A stretch of 64,000 nucleotides of DNA from Nematopogon swammerdamellus (lineage: Eukaryota; Arthropoda; Insecta; Lepidoptera; Adelidae): assembly GCA_946902875.1 (NCBI GenBank), contig OX336359.1, forward strand, positions 3,472,001 to 3,536,000, given 5' to 3'. Below the pieces are notes generated by a model. That model made no database searches. It was given only the letters and a program-made list of their open reading frames with translations, and was not told the origin of the DNA. The position numbers and the translations under genes were made by a program. Position 1 is the stretch's first letter, and the number at the start of each line of letters is the position of its first letter. This document shows positions 50,901 through 57,333 of this stretch, piece after piece.

Positions 50901-51570
50901 CCATGTCAGTTGTCAAATTTTCGATTTTTTATAATTTTTTTAAATGCACCAAAACATTTATTTTGAATAGGAATTTATGCAAAAACGACATGCGCCGCCT
51001 CAACATTAGGTTAGGGTTAATTTTTTTTAAACCACCAAAACATTCACCCATACCACTTCCCTTGTTTTTACATACATTTATATTCAAAACCAATGTTTCG
51101 GCGCCTTAAAAAAAAATTATTATTATTTGTATGAAAAATTAATTTTGTATGGGATTTTTTTTTCTCCGAAACTACGCATTTCCGGCAAACAATTATTTCA
51201 CTATAATTCATCTATTATCTTGGCCTACTCAATAAGCTTACTGGCAATTTGTGATCAAAGGGCCCCTCTTCAATGCCACACCCGAGGAGAGGAACACTCC
51301 TACATGCGACTATAGCCGTTCTCAGCAACATAAAAGCGTAATATTCCTTTGACACTGAGCCAAGGTTTACAACGAACATTTTCCGCTCGCCGGTGCCAAA
51401 AGGGACCGAAATTAGCGTTGAATACTCACAGGTTTGCTGGGGTACACCTCCGAAAGGTGTGCCTTCAGTTCCCTGACGCTCCATGCTGTATCGGCGCGCA
51501 CCTTAACGTCGGCAGTCTGTTGGTTGGGCGCCTTGACCACTAACGCTACTTCCGCATTTAATGCTTCCAT
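35936..51570 (-). CDS. Herp: HERPUD/Herp (ER-resident ubiquitin-like domain protein), complete, seven coding exons
   Basis: Exons 5'->3' on the minus strand: 51430-51570, 42837-43027, 40765-40906, 39725-39912, 38926-38995, 36849-37036, 35936-36194. All have GT/AG borders and matching phases, giving 392 residues (human HERPUD1 has 391). N-terminal ubiquitin-like domain, about residues 9-85: LVVKAPNQQTADVKV, WSVRELKAHLSEVYPSKP, RTEEQKIIYSGQLLGD, HTVHLVC. Then TTDGLRRRNG, a Met/Gln/Tyr-rich segment (HITMMQQAYMQYMQQYA), an Ala-rich acidic linker, and a membrane hairpin at about 270-312 (LLDWMYAISRLAILFSLLYF…LALVMLLAALGYL), ending SYLAATWMIFTSFFTSLIPD. Herp sits in the ER membrane with both ends cytosolic and helps recruit HRD1 and ubiquilin/proteasome for ER-associated degradation. 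Exon 5 must start at the AG before GTGGCAG; the AG six bases further breaks the frame. Intron 1 (8.4 kb) is almost all mobile DNA. Confidence 0.95.
36360..36380 (+). repeat. Homopolymer C tract (~20 bp)
   Basis: An uninterrupted run of about 20 C followed by a C/T-rich segment, in Herp intron 6 (between the last two coding exons). Confidence 0.9.
36450..36640 (+). mobile_element. LINE 'D' 3' fragment
   Basis: GTCTCGGGTCCTTCAAGAGG and CATTCGCAAACCCCGTATAC match the 3' ends at 4210-4530 and 47338-47690. About 190 bp, ends in an A-rich run. Antisense to Herp. Confidence 0.7.
36765..36812 (+). mobile_element. L2/CR1-like LINE extreme 3' end
   Basis: TGAACACATCAGCTTAGAGT then GCTTGCTCATTAAAAAAAA is the terminal sequence shared with 29810-30010 and 49454-49930 (plus orientation here). 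It ends about 35 bp from the Herp exon-6 donor. Confidence 0.6.
37037..38324. other. Herp intron 5, no element identified
   Basis: A CpG-rich patch (37215-37300) and a small direct repeat (CTCATTGATTTAGTCGAGGA at about 37577 and 37600) are the only structures seen. Small ORFs have no support. Confidence 0.35.
38325..38882. mobile_element. Inverted-repeat element with internal tRNA-like sequence
   Basis: Left TTTTTTTTAGATAAATGAAA…AATGAAGAGAAAAA and right TTTTTCTCTTCATT…ATTTATCTAAAAAAAAA are inverted (~45 bp). Inside the left end, on the minus strand, CCAGGTTCGAATCCTGGTCG is an intact B box/T arm and GCTGGTGGCTCAAGCC resembles an A box (about 38370-38432). In Herp intron 5. Confidence 0.65.
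39087..39170 (-). mobile_element. LINE 3' end with (AGAAT)n tail
   Basis: AATAGAATAGAATAATACTT plus GGCGGACTTATTAT is the reverse of the 3' ends at 43227-43350 and 43372-43738 (AAGTCCGCC…TTTCTATTCTATTCT). Confidence 0.6.
39177..39385 (+). mobile_element. SINE family A, 5' half
   Basis: Head GTCAGCCTCGGCAGCTCAGT, the 5S-like block and the central domain are present. It stops after GAATGAAACGTCGATCG, where the retroelement fragment at 39386-39690 begins without a gap. Confidence 0.85.
39386..39690 (+). mobile_element. Retroelement 3' fragment (as 31083-31530)
   Basis: ACGCTAAGCTCATACATGGA, AACGTCACTGGAAGCATCCT and GAGTGGCCACTCGCTAGTCC match 31235-31510. It replaces the SINE tail at the junction and ends about 35 bp before Herp exon 4's donor side. 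Confidence 0.75.
40302..40621 (+). mobile_element. Chimeric SINE: family C head fused to family A tail
   Basis: 40302-40379 is the C head (GGGGCCGGTAACTTAAAAGA, ATGTCGTAAATCCGACTAAG). It passes directly into the A central domain and tail (TCCCTTCTTATATTACTATG, CACGGATGTTGTAGGTGATG) and ends in an A run. The same junction is seen at 46992-47337 and 51921-52259. Confidence 0.85.
40947..41086 (+). mobile_element. SINE family A tail fragment
   Basis: From TTTTCCGTCCAGTTCAGTGC to TTTCCATAAAAAAAAAA; the 5' part is missing, as expected for a truncated insertion. It follows the acceptor of Herp exon 3 by about 40 bp upstream in transcript sense. Confidence 0.8.
41379..41463 (-). mobile_element. SINE family B tail fragment
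   Basis: TTATCCGGTATGGGTGACTT, GGGGCCACATGCTCCGACCA and GCCAATATCACCCCCGAGAA match the reversed family B tail. Immediately followed by the A-tail T run of the next SINE. Confidence 0.75.
41465..41847 (-). mobile_element. SINE family A, full length, minus
   Basis: Runs from a T run through ACATCCGTGATGTCAGCCCA, the central domain (ACCTAGTAAGGTAAGAAGGG) and the 5S-like block to CACTGAGCTATCGAGGCTGA. The head carries the insert ACAATCAATAGCAACAGTCG, as in the palindrome at 22983-23083. Confidence 0.88.
41898..42087 (+). mobile_element. Interspersed element family C, 3' part
   Basis: CCTTGGCACGGTCCTACCAT to TACAGCGTGTGGTATGTGTG; the 5' GGCCGGTACTT part is missing. Confidence 0.7.
42088..42378 (-). 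mobile_element. LINE 3' ORF fragment (same family as 52760-56450)
   Basis: Minus strand encodes RVWSCLPASVFPESFNLGVF, KRRINGLDSLATVRKSAGI, nearly identical to the end of the intact LINE ORF. It lacks the LINE 3' UTR and abuts a SINE B. Confidence 0.8.
42380..42790 (+). mobile_element. SINE family B, full length
   Basis: About 95% like the copy at 9198-9602, from CGGCGGGTGGCCGAGTGGTT to a long A/T-interrupted A tail. The tail ends about 45 bp before the donor of Herp exon 2. Confidence 0.9.
43227..43738 (+). mobile_element. Two LINE 3' ends with (ATTCT)n tails, the second split by a SINE-A tail
   Basis: Copy 1 (43227-43350) ends CAATAAAGAGTTTCTATTCT. Copy 2 (43372-43738) encodes YREIVRTNYGNTELRLANLM…VDWNKSLK* and ends CAATAAAGCATTTCTATTCT. 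A family A tail on the minus strand (43565-43669) is inserted in copy 2. A similar 3' end with (CTAT)n lies at 45100-45250. Confidence 0.7.
43565..43669 (-). mobile_element. SINE family A tail fragment (nested)
   Basis: T run then ATGGAAACTGACACGGTTGG, CATCCGTGATGTCAGCCCAT, ending at TCAGTGCTTCCCTCC. Only ~105 bp of the 3' tail. Confidence 0.8.
43740..43870 (-). mobile_element. RTE-like LINE 3' end
   Basis: ATCATCAGCCCGTATCGGTC, ATAGGCCTCTCCCGAGGCGC match the 3' end of the fragment at 44217-44815. Ends with an (ATC)n-like run. Confidence 0.7.
44063..44200 (+). mobile_element. SINE family A head
   Basis: GTCAGCTTCGGTAGCTCAGT through the 5S-like block to GATTCCACGTTAAACTG. The central domain and tail are missing; an RTE fragment follows at 44217. 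Confidence 0.82.
44215..44815 (-). mobile_element. RTE-clade LINE 3' fragment
   Basis: 148-residue open frame at 44219-44665 (VFNQCVLPVMTYGAETWTLT, LKWQWAGHICRRPDNRWGRR, ALGEAYVQQWTDTG*), extended upstream by YVYLGQTIQLGKHNFDKEAN and RRIQLGWAAFGKLRHIF in another frame. This is the conserved C-terminal region of RTE reverse transcriptases. 5'-truncated. Confidence 0.85.
45100..45250 (+). mobile_element. LINE 3' end with (CTAT)n tail
   Basis: CAAAGGTTGACTGGGAGAAA, GGATAAGTCCGCCTTTGCCC and GAGCAATAAAGTATTTCTAT parallel the 43372-43738 copy. Confidence 0.65.
45419..45892 (-). mobile_element. SINE family A, full length, joined to a family C head
   Basis: 45419-45800 is a complete family A copy (T run to GAGCTACCGAGGCTGAC). 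It is followed at once by the C head in the same orientation (TATCCCTTAGTCGACTTTTA, GTGGGGCTATTCTTTTTAAG, ending 45892). In transcript order this reads C head, then a whole A element: a possible intermediate for the C-A chimeras. Confidence 0.85.
46205..46635. mobile_element. hAT non-autonomous element, exact 8-bp duplication (431 bp)
   Basis: Ends CAGAGGCAGCCTTAGCCGCC and AAAGTCCGCCTCTG are inverted, with GGCCGCCCTAGGCC repeated inside both ends. The flanks CCCGTACC (46197-46204 and 46636-46643) match exactly. The ORF starting at 46454 begins inside the element and is not a gene. Confidence 0.88.
46992..47337 (-). mobile_element. Chimeric SINE: family C head + family A tail
   Basis: The T run, A tail and central domain (to CACCTAGTAATATAAGAAGG) join the C head (CATATCCCTTAGTCGCCTTT to CTAGCCCCACACGGTAC). 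The tail includes a small inverted duplication around ACATCACGGATGTTATAGGT. A LINE 'D' fragment abuts at 47338. Confidence 0.85.
47338..47690 (+). mobile_element. LINE 'D' 3' fragment, best copy
   Basis: Encodes FHEKCSDELFNAIPHPSPFH, NRFCRSFLYRTGKLPAHIFP and RHGIRNPRIRPNFHGRR*. The arrangement parallels the C-terminus of the intact LINE (…RTxRFSxSFLxRTxxxWNxLP…), but the sequence is clearly a different lineage. A run at the 3' end. Confidence 0.8.
47948..48235. mobile_element. MITE 'CACAGAG', copy 1 (288 bp), exact 8-bp duplication
   Basis: Ends CACAGAGCATCAAATGCGCG and CGCGCGCGATTTGATGCTCTGTG, with inverted repeats reaching ~50 bp inward (CTAGAGGCGCCCT/AGGGCACCTCTAG). Flanks GGGTGCAC at 47940-47947 and 48236-48243. 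The left flank is a tRNA-like sequence (GGTGAGTTCGAATA). An 8-bp duplication fits hAT or P superfamilies. Confidence 0.92.
48316..49170 (-). mobile_element. SINE family B, split by a hAT MITE
   Basis: Tail and body 48316-48511, head 48954-49170 (ending CGGCCACCCGCTACTTG). The gap is the hAT MITE at 48512-48953, whose target duplication GTACCAAC lies within the SINE body motif GGTACCAAC. Confidence 0.88.
48512..48953. mobile_element. hAT MITE, second copy, with an internal AT-rich insertion and lost right end
   Basis: Starts CAGTGGCGGTTCCCCAGGTG as the copy at 30224-30441. The flanks GTACCAAC (48504-48511 and 48954-48961) match. The right end CCGCCACTG is deleted (…TTGGCCAG then the flank). 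About 240 bp of extra AT-rich sequence with (TTTA)n runs sits at 48605-48845. Confidence 0.85.
49171..49453 (+). mobile_element. R1/Jockey-like LINE C-terminus, left part
   Basis: Encodes SWAHNQSKQHWFQLPGQKHA, VLTRTLTGHCRLNKHLHRMS and LCRFCIKEDKTPAHI, an RNase H-distal region with a zinc finger. It is interrupted within the finger by the L2-like LINE and resumes at about 49931 as LCKCEVLIHSR, restoring C-x2-C…H-x4-C. It ends near 50075 (stop TGA). Confidence 0.82.
49454..49930 (-). mobile_element. L2/CR1-like LINE 3' end, nested
   Basis: Open frame 49601-49930 encodes YEERLKILELTTLEERRDRG, DLIEVYKILTSKY, RKHFITNRLVNAWNKLPQDV. The 3' end is GATATGAACACATCAGC…GCTGCTTGTTCATTAAAAA with (AAAT)n. 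A short CACAT is repeated at both junctions. Inserted into the element at 49171-50075. Confidence 0.85.
49931..50075 (+). mobile_element. R1/Jockey-like LINE C-terminus, right part
   Basis: Continues the frame of 49171-49453: LCKCEVLIHSRSCILGGY, NPCQIQALNPKDIYSVHRG, then stop TGA. The poly(A) is not evident. Confidence 0.75.
50208..50509. mobile_element. MITE 'CACAGAG', copy 2 (302 bp), exact 8-bp duplication
   Basis: Flanked by AGTAATAC at 50200-50207 and 50510-50517. About 95% like copy 1 at 47948-48235, same orientation. Differences are mostly in the C run and GT runs. Both copies lie in Herp intron 1. Confidence 0.93.
50652..50912 (+). mobile_element. SINE family A, 3' two-thirds
   Basis: From CCGTGGTTCAGATTCTACGT through the central domain to ACGGATGTTGTAGGTGATGT and TGTCAGTTG. 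The head and A tail are missing. Confidence 0.82.
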
Positions 51571-51900
51571 TTTTACTCGTTATTTGTACACAAAAAACCC
51601 ACACAATACACTTCTGCCAAGCAAATATGAAAATAAATAGGGTGTGTGGAATTCGCCTTCATGGAATACCAATTTGCGAGTTTAGTTGCAACTTGCAACC
51701 AAAAATAATACACGTCCGGCGAGATTACGTTGTTGATGATGCAATGCACGCAGCGAGTTAAATATATTGTGGCAAAGGGAGTCCAATTGGTCTCCTCGCG
51801 ATGCGAATAAATAGAAATCGTGATGTCATTTCACTTGTCAATTTTGTTCAATCAATTTTGTTTCGTTATTTGTCGAATTCCTATTGGTCGCCTATCGCAT
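51571..51900 (-). promoter_or_regulatory. Herp 5' flank with C/EBP-ATF (CARE/AARE) match
   Basis: TGATGCAAT at 51737-51745 reads ATTGCATCA on the gene strand, identical to the amino-acid/ER-stress response element core bound by ATF4-C/EBP factors. A CRE-like TGATGTCA (51821) and CCAAT/ATTGG boxes (near 51793 and 51889) lie further upstream. A TATA-like ATATATTTAA (~51760-51769) lies between, so the CARE may be near or inside the 5' UTR. Mammalian HERP is controlled by ERSE and C/EBP-ATF sites; no clear ERSE is seen here. Confidence 0.45.
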
Positions 51901-51920
51901 TGCCAGTGTGCGGGAATAAT

Positions 51921-52259
51921 TTTTTTTTTTTAATGTAAACTGACACAGTTGGCTACATCACCTACAACATCCGTGATGTCAGCCCATAAGACCGGATGAA
52001 CTTGGTGCCACGTCAGTGCTTCCCTTCGGTCGTGCCGGATACACTGAACTGGACGGAAAACACAAACTATTTACATAGCCGTTTCGACCGACCTTTCATT
52101 CAGTGCGGTGGTATCAACCCGGGCGGGTTAAACCCTACCACCTAGTAATATAAGAGTCATATCCCTTCGTCGCCTTTTACGACATACACGGGGAGAGAGG
52201 CAGTGGGCCTCTCTCCCCGTGTATGCCCTCTTTTACAGTACCGGCCGGGCCCCACACGG
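51921..52259 (-). mobile_element. Chimeric SINE: family C head + family A tail, head partly inverted
   Basis: A tail and central domain to about 52153, then the C head (TTCGTCGCCTTTTACGACAT). Within the head a short inverted copy (GGGAGAGAGGCAGTGGGCCT / CTCTCTCCCCGTGTATGCC) forms a hairpin. Confidence 0.83.
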
Positions 52260-52754
52260 TGGTATTATGTGATTTTTTTAAAGATTACACATACATTTTC
52301 TCAAATTTTTTTAACCCCTTGGCTGCAGTGGATGCGATTTCCGCATAACCGCTAGTTTCCCTCGAATTTATCCGTGCGAAACTTTCACCACGCGAAATCA
52401 ATTTATAAAATCATAACTCTGAATAGTTTCTCGGGACCCATATAAATTTGCACCTCGTTGTAATCTAGATGAAATTGTCTTTCATACGATATAGGTTTGA
52501 ACTAATTGAATTCAATTCGAATGGATAGAATAATTGGCAAAGTTAGAAATCAAATTGTTATAGGTGTATGGAGGAAAGAATAAAGATAACTCAAAAAGTA
52601 AATCGATAACGTATATTTTTTTTATTTTAGAATAGAACTATAATACATTTCTAATAAAACTACATAAAATTTGGCAAATATCTTCTTGAAAAAATGTTCA
52701 CGAGAAGAACAGTCGTTCGCGCAGTATCAGTTGAGGCGGGGCCAAAGAATATAA

Positions 52755-52759
<5 letters not shown>
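52260..52759. other. Intergenic DNA between LINE and Herp promoter
   Basis: TTTTTTTAACCCCTTGGCTGC near 52310 looks like a decayed piggyBac-type end (TTAA + CCC). Otherwise AT-rich, with nothing recognised. Confidence 0.35.
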
Positions 52760-52791
<32 letters not shown>

Positions 52792-55700
52792 AAACCAGCA
52801 TGGGTGGCTGTGCCGAGGGACCAATGGTGCAGTCGACAGAGCCAAAATCACCTCTCCTCGCGAAACCACGCTCAGTTAGGTGCCATGCCAGCAGATTTGC
52901 GGACTGTTGATAGGCTGTCTAGCCCGTTAATACGACGCTTGAAGACACCCAGGTTAAAGGATTCAGGAAATACACTCGCCGGAAGACAGTTCCACACTCT
53001 AGCGGTGCGACAAAGAAACGATTTAGAAAACCGATGGGTTCTCAAAAGCCCAATGTCAACAACAAAAGGGTGCTGAGTCTCTCTGCGACGAGTCATACGG
53101 AGATAGGACGGGTGGCAGGGAATAAGGGATGCTAGTTCCGCAGAGCAGCGTCCGTGATAGTATCTGTAAAACAGACTAAGCGAACCCACAAATCGTCTGT
53201 GTCTTAGGGACTCCAGACCATCTGTAAGTTTCGGGTCACCAACAAGACGGATGGCTCGGCGCTGTATCGAGTCCAAGGATGCTAGCAGATAATGGGGACT
53301 ACCCTCCCAGATGTGACTGCAGTACTCCATCACCGGCCTAATCTGTGTTTTGTACAACAGGAATAGTTGTGCCGGTGAGAAGAACCGCCGATTGCGGAAA
53401 AGTATTCCCAATTTTCTGGATGCAGTTTTGGCCTTAGACTCGATTAGTTGCCGAAAACCCACGTCTTTGGAAATAGTGGTGCCCAGGAGGTCCAGGTGTT
53501 CCGAAACAGGTACGACGCTGCCTTGGAAACTAGCTTGGAAAGGAAAGGGATCGACCTTAGCAGATAATGCGCAGCACTGAGTCTTGCTAACGTTGAAGGT
53601 GACAAGGTTCTCCTGGCCCCATATAGCTACTTTTCCGAGAACGTTATCGACCTTATCAACAACTGAGCGTTGAGCCTCCCTGTGCCGCGAATCTCTACTC
53701 TTCCAGTCCTTAACATACCCCTCGTGCTCCGTGCTGTCGTCTGCATAGCTGTGTATCATGCCCAAGGACAGTAGATCGTTTATAAAGATTAAGAAAAGCG
53801 TAGGCGACAGCACAGAGCCCTGCGGAACACCAGCGTTAATTGGAAAGTCGTCCGATTTCGAGCCATCGATTGTAACGAAGATGGAACGACCCGCCAAAAA
53901 GCTGGCGATCCAGGTACAGAGTTTGGGTGGAATGCCGAAGGACGGAAGCTTGCCTAGAAGGCCTCGGTGCCAAACGCGGTCGAAAGCCTTGGAAATATCC
54001 AGGGCGACTGCCAGCGACTCCCCAAAATTGTCCAATCTTTCGGCCCATATATGCGTAACGTACGTTAGAAGATCTCCTGTTGACCGCGCTTTCCGGAATC
54101 CGTACTGCTTGTCATCCAGGAGTTTATTTGCTTCTAAGTACGTTAGGAGCTGGGTGTTAATAAGGCGCTCCATAACTTTACATAATAGTGAAGTTATCGC
54201 AATGGGCCGATAGTTGGAGGGGTTCGCGGAGTCTCCCTTCTTTGGAACCGGCTGGACCGAGGCTCTTTTCCAGCAAGAGGGTACAATCCCACGGGCGAAG
54301 GAGAGACGGAAAAGGCGGGAGATGATTGGTGTCAACTCAGGGGCACAAATCTTGAGCACTATGGCTGGAATGCTATCAGGACCACTACTCTTCGAAGTGT
54401 CCAACGTCTTCAAGCACTTGTAGACCTGTCTAGGGTGCATCCTTGGCTCCAACATCGAAATCCCACAGTGTGGTATCGAGGGAGGGGTTGCACCCTGGTC
54501 ATCCATATTTGAGTTGGACGCGAAAAGGCGAGCAAAAATGTTGGCCTTCTCCTTCGCGAGGATAGCGAGTGATCCATCAGGACGTTCCAGCGGTGGTGTA
54601 GCAGAGCGACAGAAGTTTCGACCAATAGAGTTGGCGAGAGACCAGAATGCTCGGCTGCCGGTTGGACAGCGAACTAGCCTCTCGCCAATTTTATGGTCGT
54701 GCTTGTACTTGGCCACATTGAGCGTTCGCTTGCAAGACCTGGAGGAGGCATTAAGTGTGCGTCTTGCCTCAGCAGTACGGGCGCACAGCCATTGCCTGAA
54801 GGCCTGATTCTTGGCCTCTACCGCAAGGCGGCATTGGCGGTTGAACCAGGGCTTGTGTCTACCGCCCACCGGCACAACAGAAGACGGAACAAAATATTCC
54901 ATACCCTGTTGTATCAGCTCGGCAATAGACACGGCGCACTTTGATGGGTCCGCTGAGGCAAAGCATACCTCCCTCCAAGGGAAAGTTCCAAGAAAAGATC
55001 GGAATTCCTCCCATTGCGCCGACTTGTAGTGCCAGACTGTGCGTGTACTAGGCTCGCGTGATTCCGCGTAGTACACAGTCGGCACATTACAGGACACGAG
55101 GCAGTGATCAGAGCTCCCAAGGGGAGCCCTGACACTAACCCTGTATCCTGTAGGTTCAGAAGTCAGCACAAGGTCCAACAAGCTGGGCTTATGCGCAGGA
55201 TTATCAGGTATACGCGTATATCCTGAAACCAACTGTGTCAATCCGTGAGCTATGGCCAAGTTGTAAGCTTCCCGGCCGGAGTGATCGGTGACGGGGGACC
55301 CTAGCCATTCCTTGTGTTTGACATTGAAGTCGCCCACCATCACAATTTCGGCCGTTGGAAGCTCACCAAGCAACTTGTCCGTCACACTGCTAAGGTGCTC
55401 AAAGAATGAGGTCGATTCGTTGACACCCAGGTTAGGCGAGCGATATAGGCCCGCATAAATTCTAATCACATGTGGAAGATTCACACGGACCCATATCACA
55501 GGGAAGCGGGAGTCTTCAACATGGCAAAGTCTCTTGACGGAGACGTCAGATCGACCATACAAGCAGACACCGCTCTTGGGTATAAAACGTTGGAACAGAG
55601 TATACCCAGGAATGTTGAGGTCGGTGGAGTCCGCAGGTTGGCAGATTTGAGTCTCCGTCAAGAACAGTAAATGGGGTTTTGCCGACTCCAGATGATGGGA

Positions 55701-56450
55701 GACGGCAACCAAGTTTGTGCGGAGACCTCGAATGTTGGCGAGGTCAACGCGGAAAAATTTTGGGGGATTGTTACAACCCGCAGTGGAACGTTTTATTTTA
55801 GTTTTTCGTGCCATGATATTATTGAGGGTTGTAATAATTAAGTGGCGTAGAGGAAAGAACAGATCGGATGTGCAGTTATGCCGTCGCACATTCACATGAG
55901 CTTGACTGTACGACAGTCGCGGAGCACGGAAGGGCCCCCAGACCCCTGCCTCAGGTTATCAGCGGTATCCCCCCCGTGTACCACACGGACCGCTGAGACC
56001 ATCAGCAGACTATTCGCCGGTTGGCCCGGGGCAGCCTCCCCGCGATGGTTAGTCGCGAGGTTCGGGCCCCCTACTGACGCGACTAGGGCTAAGCTAGTCT
56101 CGGCGGGCAGGCTGCGGTACCCTGTTTCTCTGGGTCTCCCTGACCTCCGCGACTCCCGGACAGTAGCTGTGTGCTCAGAGAAGTGAGTGAGCACAGCATC
56201 TACGACTCCGACCCGTCGATCCTCTACGCAAGTCCACCTGACCGGCTAGGTGTCGGCTGACCTCCAAGTGCAGCAAGCTGCATCAGGAGTGTTTACACCA
56301 ACACCTTGTGGTACCCACCCGGACGACACGGTGGAATACCTGTCTACCACAAAGTATTTTGTTGTTCATTTGGTACCACCCAGGAGGCACGTGTGACTTA
56401 AGGACCTTAAGGTGTCACGGACGCGAACAACGCTACCCCCCTATATAAAC
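52760..56450 (-). mobile_element. Apparently intact non-LTR retrotransposon (LINE)
   Basis: Poly(A) (~28 T at 52760-52787), an ~85-bp 3' UTR, a long ORF (52872-55814) and a GC-rich 5' region to about 56450, where AT-rich unique DNA resumes. No ORF1 with zinc knuckles was recognised; a 100-codon upstream frame (55892-56194) is of doubtful meaning. No clear target duplication was found. Related 3' ends: 23920-24442, 25545-25692, 27010-27425, 42088-42378. Confidence 0.88.
52872..55814 (-). CDS. LINE endonuclease/reverse transcriptase polyprotein
   Basis: 980 residues from ATG at 55814 (MARKTKIKRS); the open frame extends 27 codons upstream without ATG. The N-terminal AP-endonuclease-like domain (about 20-245) has LTETQI (Glu 54), VGDFN (Asp 162) and SSDH (Asp-His near 236). 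The reverse transcriptase (about 510-800) has YRPIAITSLLCKVMERLI, LDISKAFDRVWH, GVPQGSVLSP and catalytic YADD at 690-693. A C-terminal region (YCSHIWEGSPHYLLASLDSI) follows; no RNase H domain or terminal zinc finger was seen. This layout fits Jockey- or CR1-type LINEs. All catalytic residues are present and no stop interrupts the frame, so the element may be recently active. The enzyme copies its own RNA, and perhaps family B SINE RNA, at nicked chromosomal DNA. Confidence 0.92.
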   Translation of the reverse strand: MARKTKIKRSTAGCNNPPKFFRVDLANIRGLRTNLVAVSHHLESAKPHLLFLTETQICQPADSTDLNIPGYTLFQRFIPKSGVCLYGRSDVSVKRLCHVEDSRFPVIWVRVNLPHVIRIYAGLYRSPNLGVNESTSFFEHLSSVTDKLLGELPTAEIVMVGDFNVKHKEWLGSPVTDHSGREAYNLAIAHGLTQLVSGYTRIPDNPAHKPSLLDLVLTSEPTGYRVSVRAPLGSSDHCLVSCNVPTVYYAESREPSTRTVWHYKSAQWEEFRSFLGTFPWREVCFASADPSKCAVSIAELIQQGMEYFVPSSVVPVGGRHKPWFNRQCRLAVEAKNQAFRQWLCARTAEARRTLNASSRSCKRTLNVAKYKHDHKIGERLVRCPTGSRAFWSLANSIGRNFCRSATPPLERPDGSLAILAKEKANIFARLFASNSNMDDQGATPPSIPHCGISMLEPRMHPRQVYKCLKTLDTSKSSGPDSIPAIVLKICAPELTPIISRLFRLSFARGIVPSCWKRASVQPVPKKGDSANPSNYRPIAITSLLCKVMERLINTQLLTYLEANKLLDDKQYGFRKARSTGDLLTYVTHIWAERLDNFGESLAVALDISKAFDRVWHRGLLGKLPSFGIPPKLCTWIASFLAGRSIFVTIDGSKSDDFPINAGVPQGSVLSPTLFLIFINDLLSLGMIHSYADDSTEHEGYVKDWKSRDSRHREAQRSVVDKVDNVLGKVAIWGQENLVTFNVSKTQCCALSAKVDPFPFQASFQGSVVPVSEHLDLLGTTISKDVGFRQLIESKAKTASRKLGILFRNRRFFSPAQLFLLYKTQIRPVMEYCSHIWEGSPHYLLASLDSIQRRAIRLVGDPKLTDGLESLRHRRFVGSLSLFYRYYHGRCSAELASLIPCHPSYLRMTRRRETQHPFVVDIGLLRTHRFSKSFLCRTARVWNCLPASVFPESFNLGVFKRRINGLDSLSTVRKSAGMAPN

Positions 56451-56796
56451 AAAATGTTTATAATGCTGTATAAACATTTGTTTCTATACTAATCCACATC
56501 CACATCCACAGTCCACAGCTTACTTACATACACTCGGTTGGCCATTTTTTGTCGCATTCTTTCATTATTCAACTAAATATTAGAGGGACAGAGACAGCCC
56601 TAAGATCATAGTATGCAGAGTAAAGAATAAAAAACGAACTCCGGCCGCCATTATTAGGCTTGGCAATTAATTGCCACCGGGTGACATCGTGGACGGTAGC
56701 GCTTGGCAATTAATGGCCACGATGAGAGATAGGGGTTAAACGTGCATGCAATATTAGATATTTGTTTGTTCACGCAAAAGGAACGTACCTAAGTTA

Positions 56797-57258
56797 TACA
56801 CGGTGTTGCAGTTGCCCCCGTAATATTTTTAACTAATTATTATTTTCCAGTAATTTCTAATTACCTTTCCTAGACAGGTCTGGTCAGCCAGGGAGAGTAG
56901 ACCGCACCTCGCGAACGCGAGAGGCCGAAGCCCAGCATAGGGTGCGCTGTAGCGTTTTAAATTACAAAATTAAAAAAATTATAAACGAAGCGCATTAGGC
57001 TATCATCATCATCATCATCATTATTTGGGGGTTATTCTATATTATGTGAACTAAACAACTTCTGTGGCGAAAAAAAATTTTTGAAACAAAAAAAATTTGT
57101 TTTTCCATACAAATTTTAAATACCTATTCTCAAAATGTATGGAGAAAAAAATTTTTTTTTTTCAAATTAAAACGTCTTAGAACAAAAGTTGTTCTATTTC
57201 ACGTACAGAATCACCCCCTTTCGGGTTTTACGGTTGGGGTTGCAACACAGTGTATAAT
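56797..57258 (-). mobile_element. MITE 'M8', second copy with internal insertion
   Basis: CGGTGTTGCAGTTGCCCCCG at the left and GGTTGGGGTTGCAACACAGT at the right match the 21053-21341 copy reversed. About 160 bp (56850-57010, containing CCTAGACAGGTCTGGTCAGC) is extra. Confidence 0.7.
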
Positions 57259-57271
57259 GAAATTCTCAACA

Positions 57272-57333
57272 ACCGTTATGCCCACGCACGACTATAAGGG
57301 CACTTTTTTCCCTGTAGCCGTGGGCATAACGGT
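57272..57333. repeat. Hairpin, ~15-bp perfect outer stem
   Basis: ACCGTTATGCCCACG pairs with CGTGGGCATAACGGT; inner GGGCACTTTTTTCCC may extend the stem. It borders the MITE at 56797-57258. Confidence 0.65.

Noticed and set aside
53350..55899. Several plus-strand ORFs of 60-151 codons
   Set aside because: Antisense shadows of the intact LINE ORF.
55892..56194. Cellular gene in the 100-codon minus frame
   Set aside because: It lies in the GC-rich 5' part of the LINE; at most an element leader ORF.
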